From contig JAUXWO010000117.1 in the NCBI GenBank assembly GCA_030680175.1, forward strand, positions 1 to 64,000: a stretch of DNA of 64,000 bases, written 5' to 3'. Shown one piece after another: positions 38,419 through 46,471 of this stretch. The first letter of the stretch is position 1. Every line of letters begins with the position of its first letter. A program made the translations under genes and the position numbers. The DNA is from Vicinamibacterales bacterium. GTDB taxonomy: Bacteria; Acidobacteriota; Vicinamibacteria; Vicinamibacterales; UBA2999. The notes beneath the pieces were generated by a model. That model ran no database searches. It saw only the letters and a list, made by a program, of their open reading frames with translations, and was not told where the DNA came from.

Positions 38419-39207
38419 CTACGGCCTCACGTCCGGGCGGACGGCGGCGGTGCCCGCGGGGCCGTCCGCGCGGGCCTTCAGGTGTTCACGGCGGATGACG
38501 AGCCGCCACCACAGCTTCGCGACATCCGCGATCGTCCGCGCGATGCGCGGGAAGTTGAAGAACTGCGACCGCCCGTGCGTGCGGTGGTAGTGGTGCACGG
38601 GCACCTCGGCCACGCGGAAGCCGGCGTCCTGGAATTTCTTCATCATCTCGAGGCAGATGACGCCGCTGTCCTTCTCGAGCGTCACCACGTCGAAGATGCG
38701 CCGGCGCATCAGCCGGAAGTCGCAGTCCACATCGCGCACCTTCAATCCGAAGAGCGTCTTCACCGTGTGGTGGTAGATGCGGCCGATGACGATGCGGTGC
38801 CAGGGGTCGGAGCGGCTGATCTTGTAGCCGTTGACCCAGTCCACCTCGGGCCCCATCGCCTCCCAGAGCTCGGTCATCTCGGTGGGGTCGTACTGCGCGT
38901 CGCCGTCCGTGTAGAAGACGAACTCCTTGGTGGCCGTGGCGAACCCGCTCCGGAGCGCCCCGCCGTACCCGCGGTTGCGCGCGTGGTGCACCACGCGGAC
39001 CTGGCCGGGGTAGTGCGCGGCGAGGTCGTCGAGGATCTGCGGGGTCGCGTCCCGGCTGCCGTCATTGATGACGACGACCTCGAAGTCCGGCGTGATCGTG
39101 CCGGCGACCTGCACCGCGCGCACGACAAGGCTCGCGATCGTCCCGGCGTCGTTGTACGCGGGGAAGAACACGGTGAGGCCGGGCGTTGGCGGCTGGGGCG
39201 CTGACAT
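38419..39207 (-). CDS. Family 2 glycosyltransferase, polyprenyl-phosphate type
   Basis: A 262-residue GT-A glycosyltransferase. TVFFPAYNDAGTIASLV and VVINDGSRDATPQIL form the nucleotide-sugar site, and FYTDGDAQYDP carries the DxD metal motif. Lack of C-terminal transmembrane helices resembles DPM1-like enzymes that move sugars to polyprenyl phosphate, which fits DVDCDFRLMRRRIFD. It is the first gene of the three-gene sugar operon (GT2, epimerase, DegT) on the minus strand. The donor sugar cannot be read from sequence. Confidence 0.9.
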   Translation of the reverse strand: MSAPQPPTPGLTVFFPAYNDAGTIASLVVRAVQVAGTITPDFEVVVINDGSRDATPQILDDLAAHYPGQVRVVHHARNRGYGGALRSGFATATKEFVFYTDGDAQYDPTEMTELWEAMGPEVDWVNGYKISRSDPWHRIVIGRIYHHTVKTLFGLKVRDVDCDFRLMRRRIFDVVTLEKDSGVICLEMMKKFQDAGFRVAEVPVHHYHRTHGRSQFFNFPRIARTIADVAKLWWRLVIRREHLKARADGPAGTAAVRPDVRP

Positions 39208-39400
39208 CGGAGGGCTGCGCGAATTCTACCCCGAACCGGCGCGTGCCGTCGCCGGGAACCCGGCGGCGCCGGCCGTCTTCGCGCGCCCCCGGGCGCCCGC
39301 GGGGCCGATTCCGAAGCGTTCACGGGGCCGGGGCGTGGCACCTGGATTGAATAGGGAACCACAGAGACGATTGCGCGCGACACGCCGGAAGGGGGACGCC

Positions 39401-39817
39401 ATGACCATCCTGTCGAGAGACCTGCTTGCGACGCGACTGAAGACGGTCGCGGAGACCGGCGGACTCCATGTCGTCACGGCCGCGCCCGATCGGCTGACGG
39501 CTGAACGCGAGACCTCGCTGGGGCGGTGGTTCCTCGGCGGGCGCAAGGCCGTCTACCGTGCGTCGTGCGACCTCGACGAGGCCGCGCACGACGTGCGATT
39601 CCGCGAGGCCACGACCGAGTCGTCGTGGGGCATTCCGCCGCCGAGCCTCTCGGTGGAGACCACCGCGCAGCACGGCACCCGCACGACGCAATCCACGACG
39701 GTCCGCACCGCCGACGGCGGCGGCGCGTTCAATATCGGCGAGTTCCGGCAGGCGGTTGAAGCCGCAGCCGGAGAGGCCGGCTGGCAGTTTCACCTCGAGG
39801 CAGGCCGGAGGCCCTGA
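39401..39817 (+). CDS. Small protein of unknown function, first in the 39.4-45.9 kb cluster
   Basis: A 138-residue protein with no signal peptide or membrane segment, so likely cytoplasmic. It contains LATRLKTVAETGG, a central region with one cysteine (RASCDLDEAAHDVRF) and a Ser/Thr-rich stretch (TAQHGTRTTQSTTVRTADGG), and ends in FRQAVEAAAGEAGWQFHLEA. GGAAGGGGG precedes the ATG. It ends four bases before the next gene, so it opens a tight plus-strand unit. I do not recognise the family. Confidence 0.7.
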   Translation: MTILSRDLLATRLKTVAETGGLHVVTAAPDRLTAERETSLGRWFLGGRKAVYRASCDLDEAAHDVRFREATTESSWGIPPPSLSVETTAQHGTRTTQSTTVRTADGGGAFNIGEFRQAVEAAAGEAGWQFHLEAGRRP

Positions 39818-39821
39818 CGTC

Positions 39822-40451
39822 ATGCGCGCGTTCCTTGCCGCCTGCGTCATCGGTCTCGGCGTCTGCGGATCGGCGTGGGCCCAGCCGGCCACCATTGCGC
39901 GTCCTGCCGACGGCTTCGCCATCGCCGTACCGGCTGGATGGAAGGAAGTCACGGCGGAGGGCACGGCGGTCGCGCTCGCGCGCGGGGATCGGCCGAACGT
40001 CCGTGTCACCGTCGAGGTGCATCGCGAGCCGGTGGCCGCGGAGGTGACCGCCGTGCTCGCGCGGCTGTCGGTGCGGCTCGGCGAGGACGCGGCGCGCACC
40101 GTGGTGTCGAGCGACTTCGCCGTCGTGCACGACCGGCCTGCGCTCGTCGCCGAGCTCGAGGACACGACGACGCGGTACCGGGTCACCGTGCTTCCGCGGG
40201 AGGCCGAGGCCACCAGCCAGATCTACGTGATCGTCACGGCGTCCGCGCCGCGCGCGGCGTACGCGGCGCAGAAGGCGTCGTTCGACGCGCTCGTCGGCGC
40301 GCTGCAGTTCACGGCCGTCGGCGCTGCGCCGGCCGGCCCGTCGGCCGCGACGCCTTCGGCGCCGGCGTCGACCTACACACCGGGCGCACCGCTCGATCGC
40401 CAGCGCGTGTTCGATCGCATCCTGGCGCCGCGGCCGTCCGGCGGCCGGTGA
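39822..40451 (+). CDS. Secreted DcrB/PsbP-like protein
   Basis: A 209-residue exported protein with a signal peptide (RAFLAACVIGLGVCGSAWA). Residues about 25-160 have the pattern of DcrB/PsbP-like proteins: a strand with FAIAVPAGWKEV, a strand with VRVTVEVHRE, then an amphipathic helix, then VTASAPRAAYAAQKASFDALVGALQF. The tail is Ala/Pro/Ser-rich. A similar segment ends the M48 protease encoded two genes on. In the cluster it lies between the small unknown gene and the 1203-residue protein gene. Family assignment is by fold-like pattern only. Confidence 0.6.
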   Translation: MRAFLAACVIGLGVCGSAWAQPATIARPADGFAIAVPAGWKEVTAEGTAVALARGDRPNVRVTVEVHREPVAAEVTAVLARLSVRLGEDAARTVVSSDFAVVHDRPALVAELEDTTTRYRVTVLPREAEATSQIYVIVTASAPRAAYAAQKASFDALVGALQFTAVGAAPAGPSAATPSAPASTYTPGAPLDRQRVFDRILAPRPSGGR

Positions 40452-40471
40452 CGGCGGACGGGAGGCGTGCC

Positions 40472-43400
40472 ATGACACTGCGAGCGCTGACCGTGTGGGC
40501 CCTGGCCCTGGGCCTCGCCGGGGGACTGGCGGCCAACCCGTCCGCGCAGACGGCCCCGCCGCCCCGGCCCTACCAGCAGGCGGCGGACTTCCACCAGAAC
40601 CTCCTGCGGGCGCTCGAGGCCGGCGACGTCGCGGCGGCCGATCGGCTGATGCGGTACGACCCGATCGCCGCGAAGGACATCATCGACAGGCTTCCCGACC
40701 CGCACGGGCAGGGGGCGCGCACCGCGTACGAGGTGCGCCGGCGGGCGGCCGAGGCGGTGATCGAGGAGACCGTCCGGCAGGTCCAGGCCGACGAGAGACT
40801 GCGCGGGCGCCTCGTGTCCGTGGAGATTGGCGGCACGGCGGGCATGGAGGGCCCGGGCTTCACGCCGAAGACCGCGGACATCGACTTCCAGTTGCGGGGC
40901 GTCGATGCCGAGGCGTCCCGACTGGCCGCCGAGATCGCCGCCGACGTGGCGAAGAAGCTTGGCGTGCCGCGCCAGTTCGATATCAACCCGTTTCCGGCCG
41001 TCCCGGATTCCACGCCGCTGCCCGCGGCTACGGGGCGGGCGGGCGACCGTCAGCTCACCGATCGCCAGACCGCCGACTACCAGGCGGCCGAGCGGCGCCT
41101 GGCCAATCCCGAGGCGTCGGTCGGCGACGCCACCGAGGCGGTGCGGCGCGACTACTACGACCGCGGCATGGCCCGCGAGGTGCAGCCCGACGGCACGCTC
41201 TCGCGCCCGATGACCGTCGAGCAGCTCTACGAGAAGAAGGGGTGGCCGCCGCCGGAGGTGACGCCCGAGAGCGCGTTCGGCGTGAGCGCCAACGAGCGGG
41301 CGAAGTTCAAGGCGATTGACCAGGACGCCAAGCGCGTCGTGCGCGGGGCCGAGGCGCTCGAGCGCGCCGCACCCGACGCGATGACGCCCGCGGATCGCCA
41401 GACCGTGGAGCTCGCGCGCGAGGTCTATCGGACCCGCGACGTGCAGAAGGCGCTCGACAACCTGCCGCCGTCGCACCCCGCGCGCGAGCAGTACGACCTG
41501 CTGCGTCGTCAGGGCGCTTCGGCCGCCGACGCCGCGCGGCAGGTCGTCGAGACCGAGACGCGCGCGGCCCAGCGCCTCCTCGACAAGGCGGTGGAGACGA
41601 CGCTGCAGACGCGGCTCGACGCCGTGGACCGGACGCTGAAGATGTCCGACCGGCAGATCGTCGATCACTGGCAGGCCCGCGCGAAGGCCGGCGACCCGAA
41701 CGCGAGGGACTGGGTGGCGCGCTACACCGAGACGCCGCGCGGCAACCGCACCGAACTCGTCAAGGTCACGCGCGAGGCCATGGCCGAATCCGGCCGCGTC
41801 GCCGTCGTCGAGGCGTTCAACAAGATCGACCCGCTGGAGCGGATGCGCATCTCCAGCCAGCCGCGCTACGCCGGCAACGATCTGGTGCGGTCTGCCGTGC
41901 TCGTGGCCGACGCCAGGGACGGCACCAACCCGCTGCTCGCGCGCGCCGTCGAGCACCTGAACACGGCGATGGGCAAGACGACCAAGGCGCTCAACGATGC
42001 GCTGCCGGCGGCCGACACGGACCTGCGCGCCCGCGGCGCGCTCCGCGCCGCCGACGGCGTCGTCATGGCCCTGGCTGCGAGCGGCCTGCTCTACAACGTG
42101 TGGGCCGCGGCCGACGAGGCGTACCGCAAGGGCGGGACGAGCGCCGCGCTGGCCGCGTTCACGGGCGGCGCCGCGGCCGCGGCGAAGGACCTGTCGATCG
42201 GCCTCATCATCGGCGTGGCCATCGAGCGCACGACCGTGCTCGGCGAGCGCGTGGCCCTGGCGCTCGGCCTCGGTGCGCGCGGGCTCGCGCGCACGCTGCT
42301 CACCGGCCTCATCGTCAAGGACGTGATCGATCTGTCGAGGGCCACGGCGACCGCCGGGTGGCACGCGCTGCAGGATCCGCTCGTCGCCGGGGCGCTCGAT
42401 CCCGCCAGCGGGTCCGGCTTCTACGCCGTCATGAAGACCACCCCGGCGACGCTCGCGGCGGACCTCCAGAAGTTCGCCGTCGAACACGGCCTGGATCCGT
42501 CCGACACGGAGGCCGTGCTCAAGCGGATGATCGAGGAGTACGCGAAGGAGTCGCCGCGGTGGGGCACGAACATGGCCGGCATGGAGGACCGGCTGCTCGA
42601 CGCGCTGCGCCTCGAACAGCAGGCCAGCGAGGACCTGCTGACCGCCGTCGCCCTCAACCTCCTGACCGGCCACGAGGCGCGCATCGCCGCGGAGATGGAG
42701 AAGATCGAAACCGAGCGCAAGGCGCTGGAGGCGAAGCGACTGGCGGAAGCCGAGGCGGCGGCGAAGGAGGCCGAGCGGCTCGCGCGCGAGCGGCGGAAGG
42801 AGAAGGACGAGAAGGCGAAGCTCGACGAGATGCTCGCCGCCGCAAAGGCCGAGAAGGCGCGCCTCGAGCAGGAGCGCAACGCGACCGAAGCGGCCGAGGC
42901 CGAGCGGGCGGCGCGTGAGCGGGCCGAGCAGGAAGAGGCGGAACGCGTGCGCGCCGAGCAGAAACGCGCGGAGCAGGACGCGGCGAAGGAGGCCGCCGAG
43001 CGGGCGCGGGCGGAGGAGGCGAGAACACCGGCAGACGCGGCGAAGCCACGCCCGCCAACGCCTGCCCCGCAGTCGCGCTGGGGCGCCCTCGGCGAGCGCG
43101 CCCGCGCCGAAGAGGCGGCGCGCGCCCAGGCCGAAGCCGAGCGCCAGGCGGAGGCTGAACGTGCGCTGCTCGACGAGGTCGTCATCGGCCTCGATGTACC
43201 GTCGTTCCTGCCCCCTGGCGGGAGCGGCGCCATTCGCGTCACGCTGACCGCGCCCGAGGGCCTGCCCGTGGCCGGCCGCCGTGTCAGCGTGCGCGTCAGC
43301 GCAGGGCACACGGACGATGGGTCGGTGCCCATTCTGCAGGGACGCGGGGAGACGCAGTACCACGCGCCGGCGGAGTTTGCGGGCACCGTCACGGTGACGG

Positions 43401-44083
43401 CCGCCTTCGATGGGCGTGCGACGGTGAGTCAGCGCATCGAGGTGGGCCAGGCCACGTCCGCGCCGGAGCCTGCGCCTGCGCCGGAGCCGGAGATGCCTGC
43501 GCCGCCGGGGTCAGGTGACACGGCACACGACGGGATGTGTCCCCTTTGCGGCGGGCACCCCTATATGACTCTGGACTCGCAGCCGGCGGTGCGGGGCTGG
43601 CCGGTGTGCCCGGTCTTCACGGCCCGGCCCGACACACCGCACGTCCTCGTCCTCGAACTGGCCCTCTCGGTGGGCGAGGGCGCGGCCCGGCAGACGGGCA
43701 CGTTCGAGGTGTCGGTGAACGGCGGTCCAGCCGTGCTGTCTGGCACGCTCCGCACCGATTACGGAGACGGCAACGCCCTGTCCGGACGGTTGTCGGGCAC
43801 CGGCTCCTACGACAGCGGATCCATGGAGTTCAGCTTCCAGGGGACGGCAAGCGGCACGCTCCGTGGCTGCCAGCAGACCACCTCGTCGTCCGGAACCATT
43901 CGGGCTCGCCTGAGGGGGCCCGCGGGAAACAGGGTCGGGGAGCTCACGATCGACGGCCAGAGCCGGCACGTCGTCACCTGCCCGCCCGAGAGTGAGTACG
44001 CCAGCCACGAGAACACGGAGCGTGGGGCCGCGACCCTGCCCATTCAGTGGCGTCTCGTCCGTCTCGTCAGCGTCTCCTGGTAG
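40472..44083 (+). CDS. Large secreted multidomain protein, unknown
   Basis: A 1203-residue exported protein; GGGAGG precedes its ATG. In order: signal peptide (1-25); a helical part; residues 113-175 with GGTAG...ADIDF and later FDIN, resembling a nucleotidyltransferase-type GG-x-DxD pattern; a long charged helical part; strongly hydrophobic segments at about 527-545 and 556-620, the latter glycine-rich; a coiled coil of Ala, Glu, Arg and Lys (about 735-900); an Ig-like beta domain (about 900-993); a Pro-Glu linker; a Cys motif (CPLC at 1023-1026, further Cys at 1046); and a beta-rich C-terminus with Cys 1133 and 1170. I cannot name a family. Likely membrane-associated and envelope-spanning. 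Confidence 0.75.
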   Translation: MTLRALTVWALALGLAGGLAANPSAQTAPPPRPYQQAADFHQNLLRALEAGDVAAADRLMRYDPIAAKDIIDRLPDPHGQGARTAYEVRRRAAEAVIEETVRQVQADERLRGRLVSVEIGGTAGMEGPGFTPKTADIDFQLRGVDAEASRLAAEIAADVAKKLGVPRQFDINPFPAVPDSTPLPAATGRAGDRQLTDRQTADYQAAERRLANPEASVGDATEAVRRDYYDRGMAREVQPDGTLSRPMTVEQLYEKKGWPPPEVTPESAFGVSANERAKFKAIDQDAKRVVRGAEALERAAPDAMTPADRQTVELAREVYRTRDVQKALDNLPPSHPAREQYDLLRRQGASAADAARQVVETETRAAQRLLDKAVETTLQTRLDAVDRTLKMSDRQIVDHWQARAKAGDPNARDWVARYTETPRGNRTELVKVTREAMAESGRVAVVEAFNKIDPLERMRISSQPRYAGNDLVRSAVLVADARDGTNPLLARAVEHLNTAMGKTTKALNDALPAADTDLRARGALRAADGVVMALAASGLLYNVWAAADEAYRKGGTSAALAAFTGGAAAAAKDLSIGLIIGVAIERTTVLGERVALALGLGARGLARTLLTGLIVKDVIDLSRATATAGWHALQDPLVAGALDPASGSGFYAVMKTTPATLAADLQKFAVEHGLDPSDTEAVLKRMIEEYAKESPRWGTNMAGMEDRLLDALRLEQQASEDLLTAVALNLLTGHEARIAAEMEKIETERKALEAKRLAEAEAAAKEAERLARERRKEKDEKAKLDEMLAAAKAEKARLEQERNATEAAEAERAARERAEQEEAERVRAEQKRAEQDAAKEAAERARAEEARTPADAAKPRPPTPAPQSRWGALGERARAEEAARAQAEAERQAEAERALLDEVVIGLDVPSFLPPGGSGAIRVTLTAPEGLPVAGRRVSVRVSAGHTDDGSVPILQGRGETQYHAPAEFAGTVTVTAAFDGRATVSQRIEVGQATSAPEPAPAPEPEMPAPPGSGDTAHDGMCPLCGGHPYMTLDSQPAVRGWPVCPVFTARPDTPHVLVLELALSVGEGAARQTGTFEVSVNGGPAVLSGTLRTDYGDGNALSGRLSGTGSYDSGSMEFSFQGTASGTLRGCQQTTSSSGTIRARLRGPAGNRVGELTIDGQSRHVVTCPPESEYASHENTERGAATLPIQWRLVRLVSVSW

Positions 44084-44092
44084 GAGGTCATC

Positions 44093-45865
44093 ATGCGTGC
44101 CGTCATCACCACCATCGCCCTCGTCGCCGCGCTCGTCGCGGTGGCGCCTGGCGAGGCGCAGACGACCCGGCAGCAGCGCGACGCGGCCGAGGCCGCGGCC
44201 TCCTACGAGAAGGGCCTCGTCTTCACGCAGCAGGGCGCGTGGAAGGAAGCCGAGAAGGAGTTCCGCAACGCCGAGCGGAAGACCAACGACAAGGTGGACG
44301 AGTACGTGTTCGCCACGGCCTACACGTACCTGAAGCTGCACAAGGCCAACGACGCGCTCAAGCGCTACGAGCGGATCTACAAGCGCGAGCCGACCAACCT
44401 GCGGGCGATCGTGGGGATGGCGGCGGCGTACGAGGACATGCAGCGCTACGCGGACGCCGTGCGCATCTGGCAGCGCTACGTCCGGATGCCGCTGCCGCCC
44501 GCGGAGAAGGCGGAGGGCGAGGCGATGCTGAACGGCGCGCGCCAGCTCTTCGCCGAGTACTACGAGATTGCGGAGAACCCGGCCGGCGGGGCGCCCAACC
44601 TGGCCACACCGGAACAGGAACTCGCCTGGGGCCTCGGCTACGCGCAGCAGCTGGCCGCGTCGGGCGTGCCGCTCATCACCGACCCGGCGATCACCGGTTA
44701 TGTCGAGGACATGTGCCGGCGGCTCGTGGCGCACGCCAAGCGGTTCCCCACGAACTACGAGGTGTTCGTCCTCGACAGCATGACCGTGAACGCAATGACG
44801 ACGCCGGGCTTCATCTTCGTCTATCGCGGCATCCTTGATGCCGTGCGCACGGAGGAGGAACTCGCGGGCGTGCTCGCGCACGAGGTCGGCCACTCCGTCG
44901 CGCGTCACGTGGCGAAGATGCAGACGAAGATCGCGCAGGACCAGCAGCAGCTCGAGAAGCTGCAGCAGTCCGACAGCAAGTTCTCGCGCTTCCTCGCGAA
45001 GATGCTCGAGGTGGGCAACCCGCTCGGCGCGCTCACCTTCAGCCGCGAGAACGAAGCGCAGGCCGACCGGCTGGGCGTCCACATTGCGTACGACGCCGGC
45101 TACGATCCGTCGGGCCTCGTCGGCATGTTCCGCACGTTCGAGTCGATGTCGCCCTCGTCGCGCAGCAGCTGGGACCTGATGACGCGCACGCATCCCTTCT
45201 CGATCGATCGCGTCAACGCCGTCACCGAGTACGTGGCGCTGCTGCCCCCGCGGCCGCCACGCGCGCCCTCGCCCGCGTTCGCGGCCATGAAGGCGCGCCT
45301 CGCCGAGCTGCCGCCGGCCAACGACGCGGTGGGGCTGATGCGGCCGGCCGTGCCCACACCCGGCACGACCCCCGGATCCCCCGCGTCGACGCGCGGCGCG
45401 ACGCGCGACTTCTCCATCGACGGCACCCCGCTCACGGGCGAGATCCCCGCCGACTGGGTGGCGCGCAAGACCGAGGCGGGCACGATCGTCTTCGAGGGGA
45501 CCCAGGGGACCGAAGCCTACGAGATGTCGGTGGAGCTCGAGGTGCAGCCCAAGGCGCTCGCGCCCGCACGGACCCTCGACGACCTCGCGCAGGTGGTGCA
45601 GGCGCATCTCCGCGGCCGCCAGGATGCCGAGGTGCAGGACGTCAGGGCCACCCAGACCGATCGCGGGCAGGCCGCGCGGGTCGTGGCCGCCAACTTCAAC
45701 GTGGCCGTCCCGCAGGGCCTCGTGCCCTTCGCCCAGATCTCGGTGGTGATCGACTACCCCGGGCACCTGATCATCCTGAGCTACTACGGACCGGCCACCC
45801 TCTTCGAGAAGTATTCCGGGGTGTTCGAACTCATCGGGGACAGCCTGCGCTATGGCGGCCGGTAG
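44093..45865 (+). CDS. TPR-M48 zinc metalloprotease with DcrB/PsbP-like C-terminus
   Basis: A 590-residue exported protein. After a signal peptide (AVITTIALVAALVAVAPGEA) come TPR-like repeats (about 30-150; AAASYEKGLVFTQQGAW, LKRYERIYKREPTNLRAI). The protease domain has GVLAHEVGHSVARHVA (zinc histidines near 263-267) and SRENEAQADRLG (third ligand near 320), resembling BepA-type outer-membrane-assembly proteases. The last ~145 residues form an extra domain with DGTPLTGEIPADWVARK, similar in pattern to the protein encoded at 39822. It begins 9 bp after the large gene, so it belongs to the same unit and probably processes or matures its neighbours. Confidence 0.88.
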   Translation: MRAVITTIALVAALVAVAPGEAQTTRQQRDAAEAAASYEKGLVFTQQGAWKEAEKEFRNAERKTNDKVDEYVFATAYTYLKLHKANDALKRYERIYKREPTNLRAIVGMAAAYEDMQRYADAVRIWQRYVRMPLPPAEKAEGEAMLNGARQLFAEYYEIAENPAGGAPNLATPEQELAWGLGYAQQLAASGVPLITDPAITGYVEDMCRRLVAHAKRFPTNYEVFVLDSMTVNAMTTPGFIFVYRGILDAVRTEEELAGVLAHEVGHSVARHVAKMQTKIAQDQQQLEKLQQSDSKFSRFLAKMLEVGNPLGALTFSRENEAQADRLGVHIAYDAGYDPSGLVGMFRTFESMSPSSRSSWDLMTRTHPFSIDRVNAVTEYVALLPPRPPRAPSPAFAAMKARLAELPPANDAVGLMRPAVPTPGTTPGSPASTRGATRDFSIDGTPLTGEIPADWVARKTEAGTIVFEGTQGTEAYEMSVELEVQPKALAPARTLDDLAQVVQAHLRGRQDAEVQDVRATQTDRGQAARVVAANFNVAVPQGLVPFAQISVVIDYPGHLIILSYYGPATLFEKYSGVFELIGDSLRYGGR

Positions 45866-45959
45866 GGTCCGGCCGCCACGCGCCTCGTCAAACAATTGAC
45901 GCGTCTTCGCCACAAAGGCGAAACTAAAGCGTAAACCTAGTCACACCATATCTTTACGG

Positions 45960-45988
45960 TTGACACTCCCTGGGCCCTCATCTACCAT
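45960..45988 (+). promoter_or_regulatory. dcw promoter (Pmra)
   Basis: TTGACA at 45960-45965 and TACCAT at 45983-45988 are separated by exactly 17 bp. The predicted start site falls within the MraZ repeats. The upstream 60 bp are AT-rich compared with the genes around them. Confidence 0.85.
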
Positions 45989-45992
45989 CCGG

Positions 45993-46019
45993 GTGGAGTT
46001 TTGTGGAGTGAAGTGGAGT
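45993..46019 (+). promoter_or_regulatory. MraZ operator, three 10-bp-spaced repeats
   Basis: GTGGAGT occurs at 45993, 46003 and 46013, in exact 10-bp register. The known MraZ target in other bacteria is a set of direct repeats of this kind in the dcw promoter. The third copy supplies GGAG as ribosome site for the mraZ GTG at 46026. Confidence 0.88.
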
Positions 46020-46025
46020 AACTAG

Positions 46026-46466
46026 GTGCTGCGTGGCAACGCACCGGCGAAGATCGACGACAAGGGCCGGCTCAAGGTTCCGAATGCGTTCCGCGCCCTG
46101 ATCGAACAGGAGCACGGCCGGGACGTGTTCGTCACGAGCCTCACCGGCGAGTCGGTACGGATCTACCCGATGCCCGTCTGGCTCGACGTCGAGCGCCGGC
46201 TGGCCGCGATGCCCTCGACGCACCCGGCGCGCGTGAAGTTTCTCGATCGCGTGAACTTCTTCGGCCAGGCGACGGAGCTCGACCCGCAGGGCCGCGTGCT
46301 GATCCAGACGCGGCTGCGCGAGAGCGCCGTCATGCAGGGCGAGGTGGATGTGCTCGGTCAGTACAACTACCTCGACGTCTGGAATCACGATCGGTTCCTG
46401 GCGCGCCTCGGCCGCGAGCCGTTCACCGACGACGACGCGCGCGCGCTGGCCGAGTTCGGCATCTAG
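46026..46466 (+). CDS. mraZ: Transcriptional regulator MraZ
   Basis: A 146-residue DNA-binding protein, usual length, with two SpoVT/AbrB-like MraZ repeats: LRGNAPAKIDDKGRLKVPNAFR and, in the second half, ATELDPQGRVLIQTRLRESA. It regulates the dcw cluster from repeats just upstream of itself. GTG start at 46026. It is followed 5 bp later by rsmH, the usual gene order. Confidence 0.96.
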   Translation: MLRGNAPAKIDDKGRLKVPNAFRALIEQEHGRDVFVTSLTGESVRIYPMPVWLDVERRLAAMPSTHPARVKFLDRVNFFGQATELDPQGRVLIQTRLRESAVMQGEVDVLGQYNYLDVWNHDRFLARLGREPFTDDDARALAEFGI

Positions 46467-46471
46467 CCGCG

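Noticed and set aside
40472-44083. Large secreted protein considered as a polymorphic toxin or contact-inhibition protein
   Set aside because: No filamentous haemagglutinin, RHS or pre-toxin signature is visible and no small immunity-like gene follows; an M48 protease gene does.
45895-45922. Hairpin TTCGCC/GGCGAA before the dcw promoter considered as terminator of the upstream cluster
   Set aside because: The stem is only 6 bp with a 5-nt loop and is followed by an A-rich rather than T-rich stretch on the plus strand.
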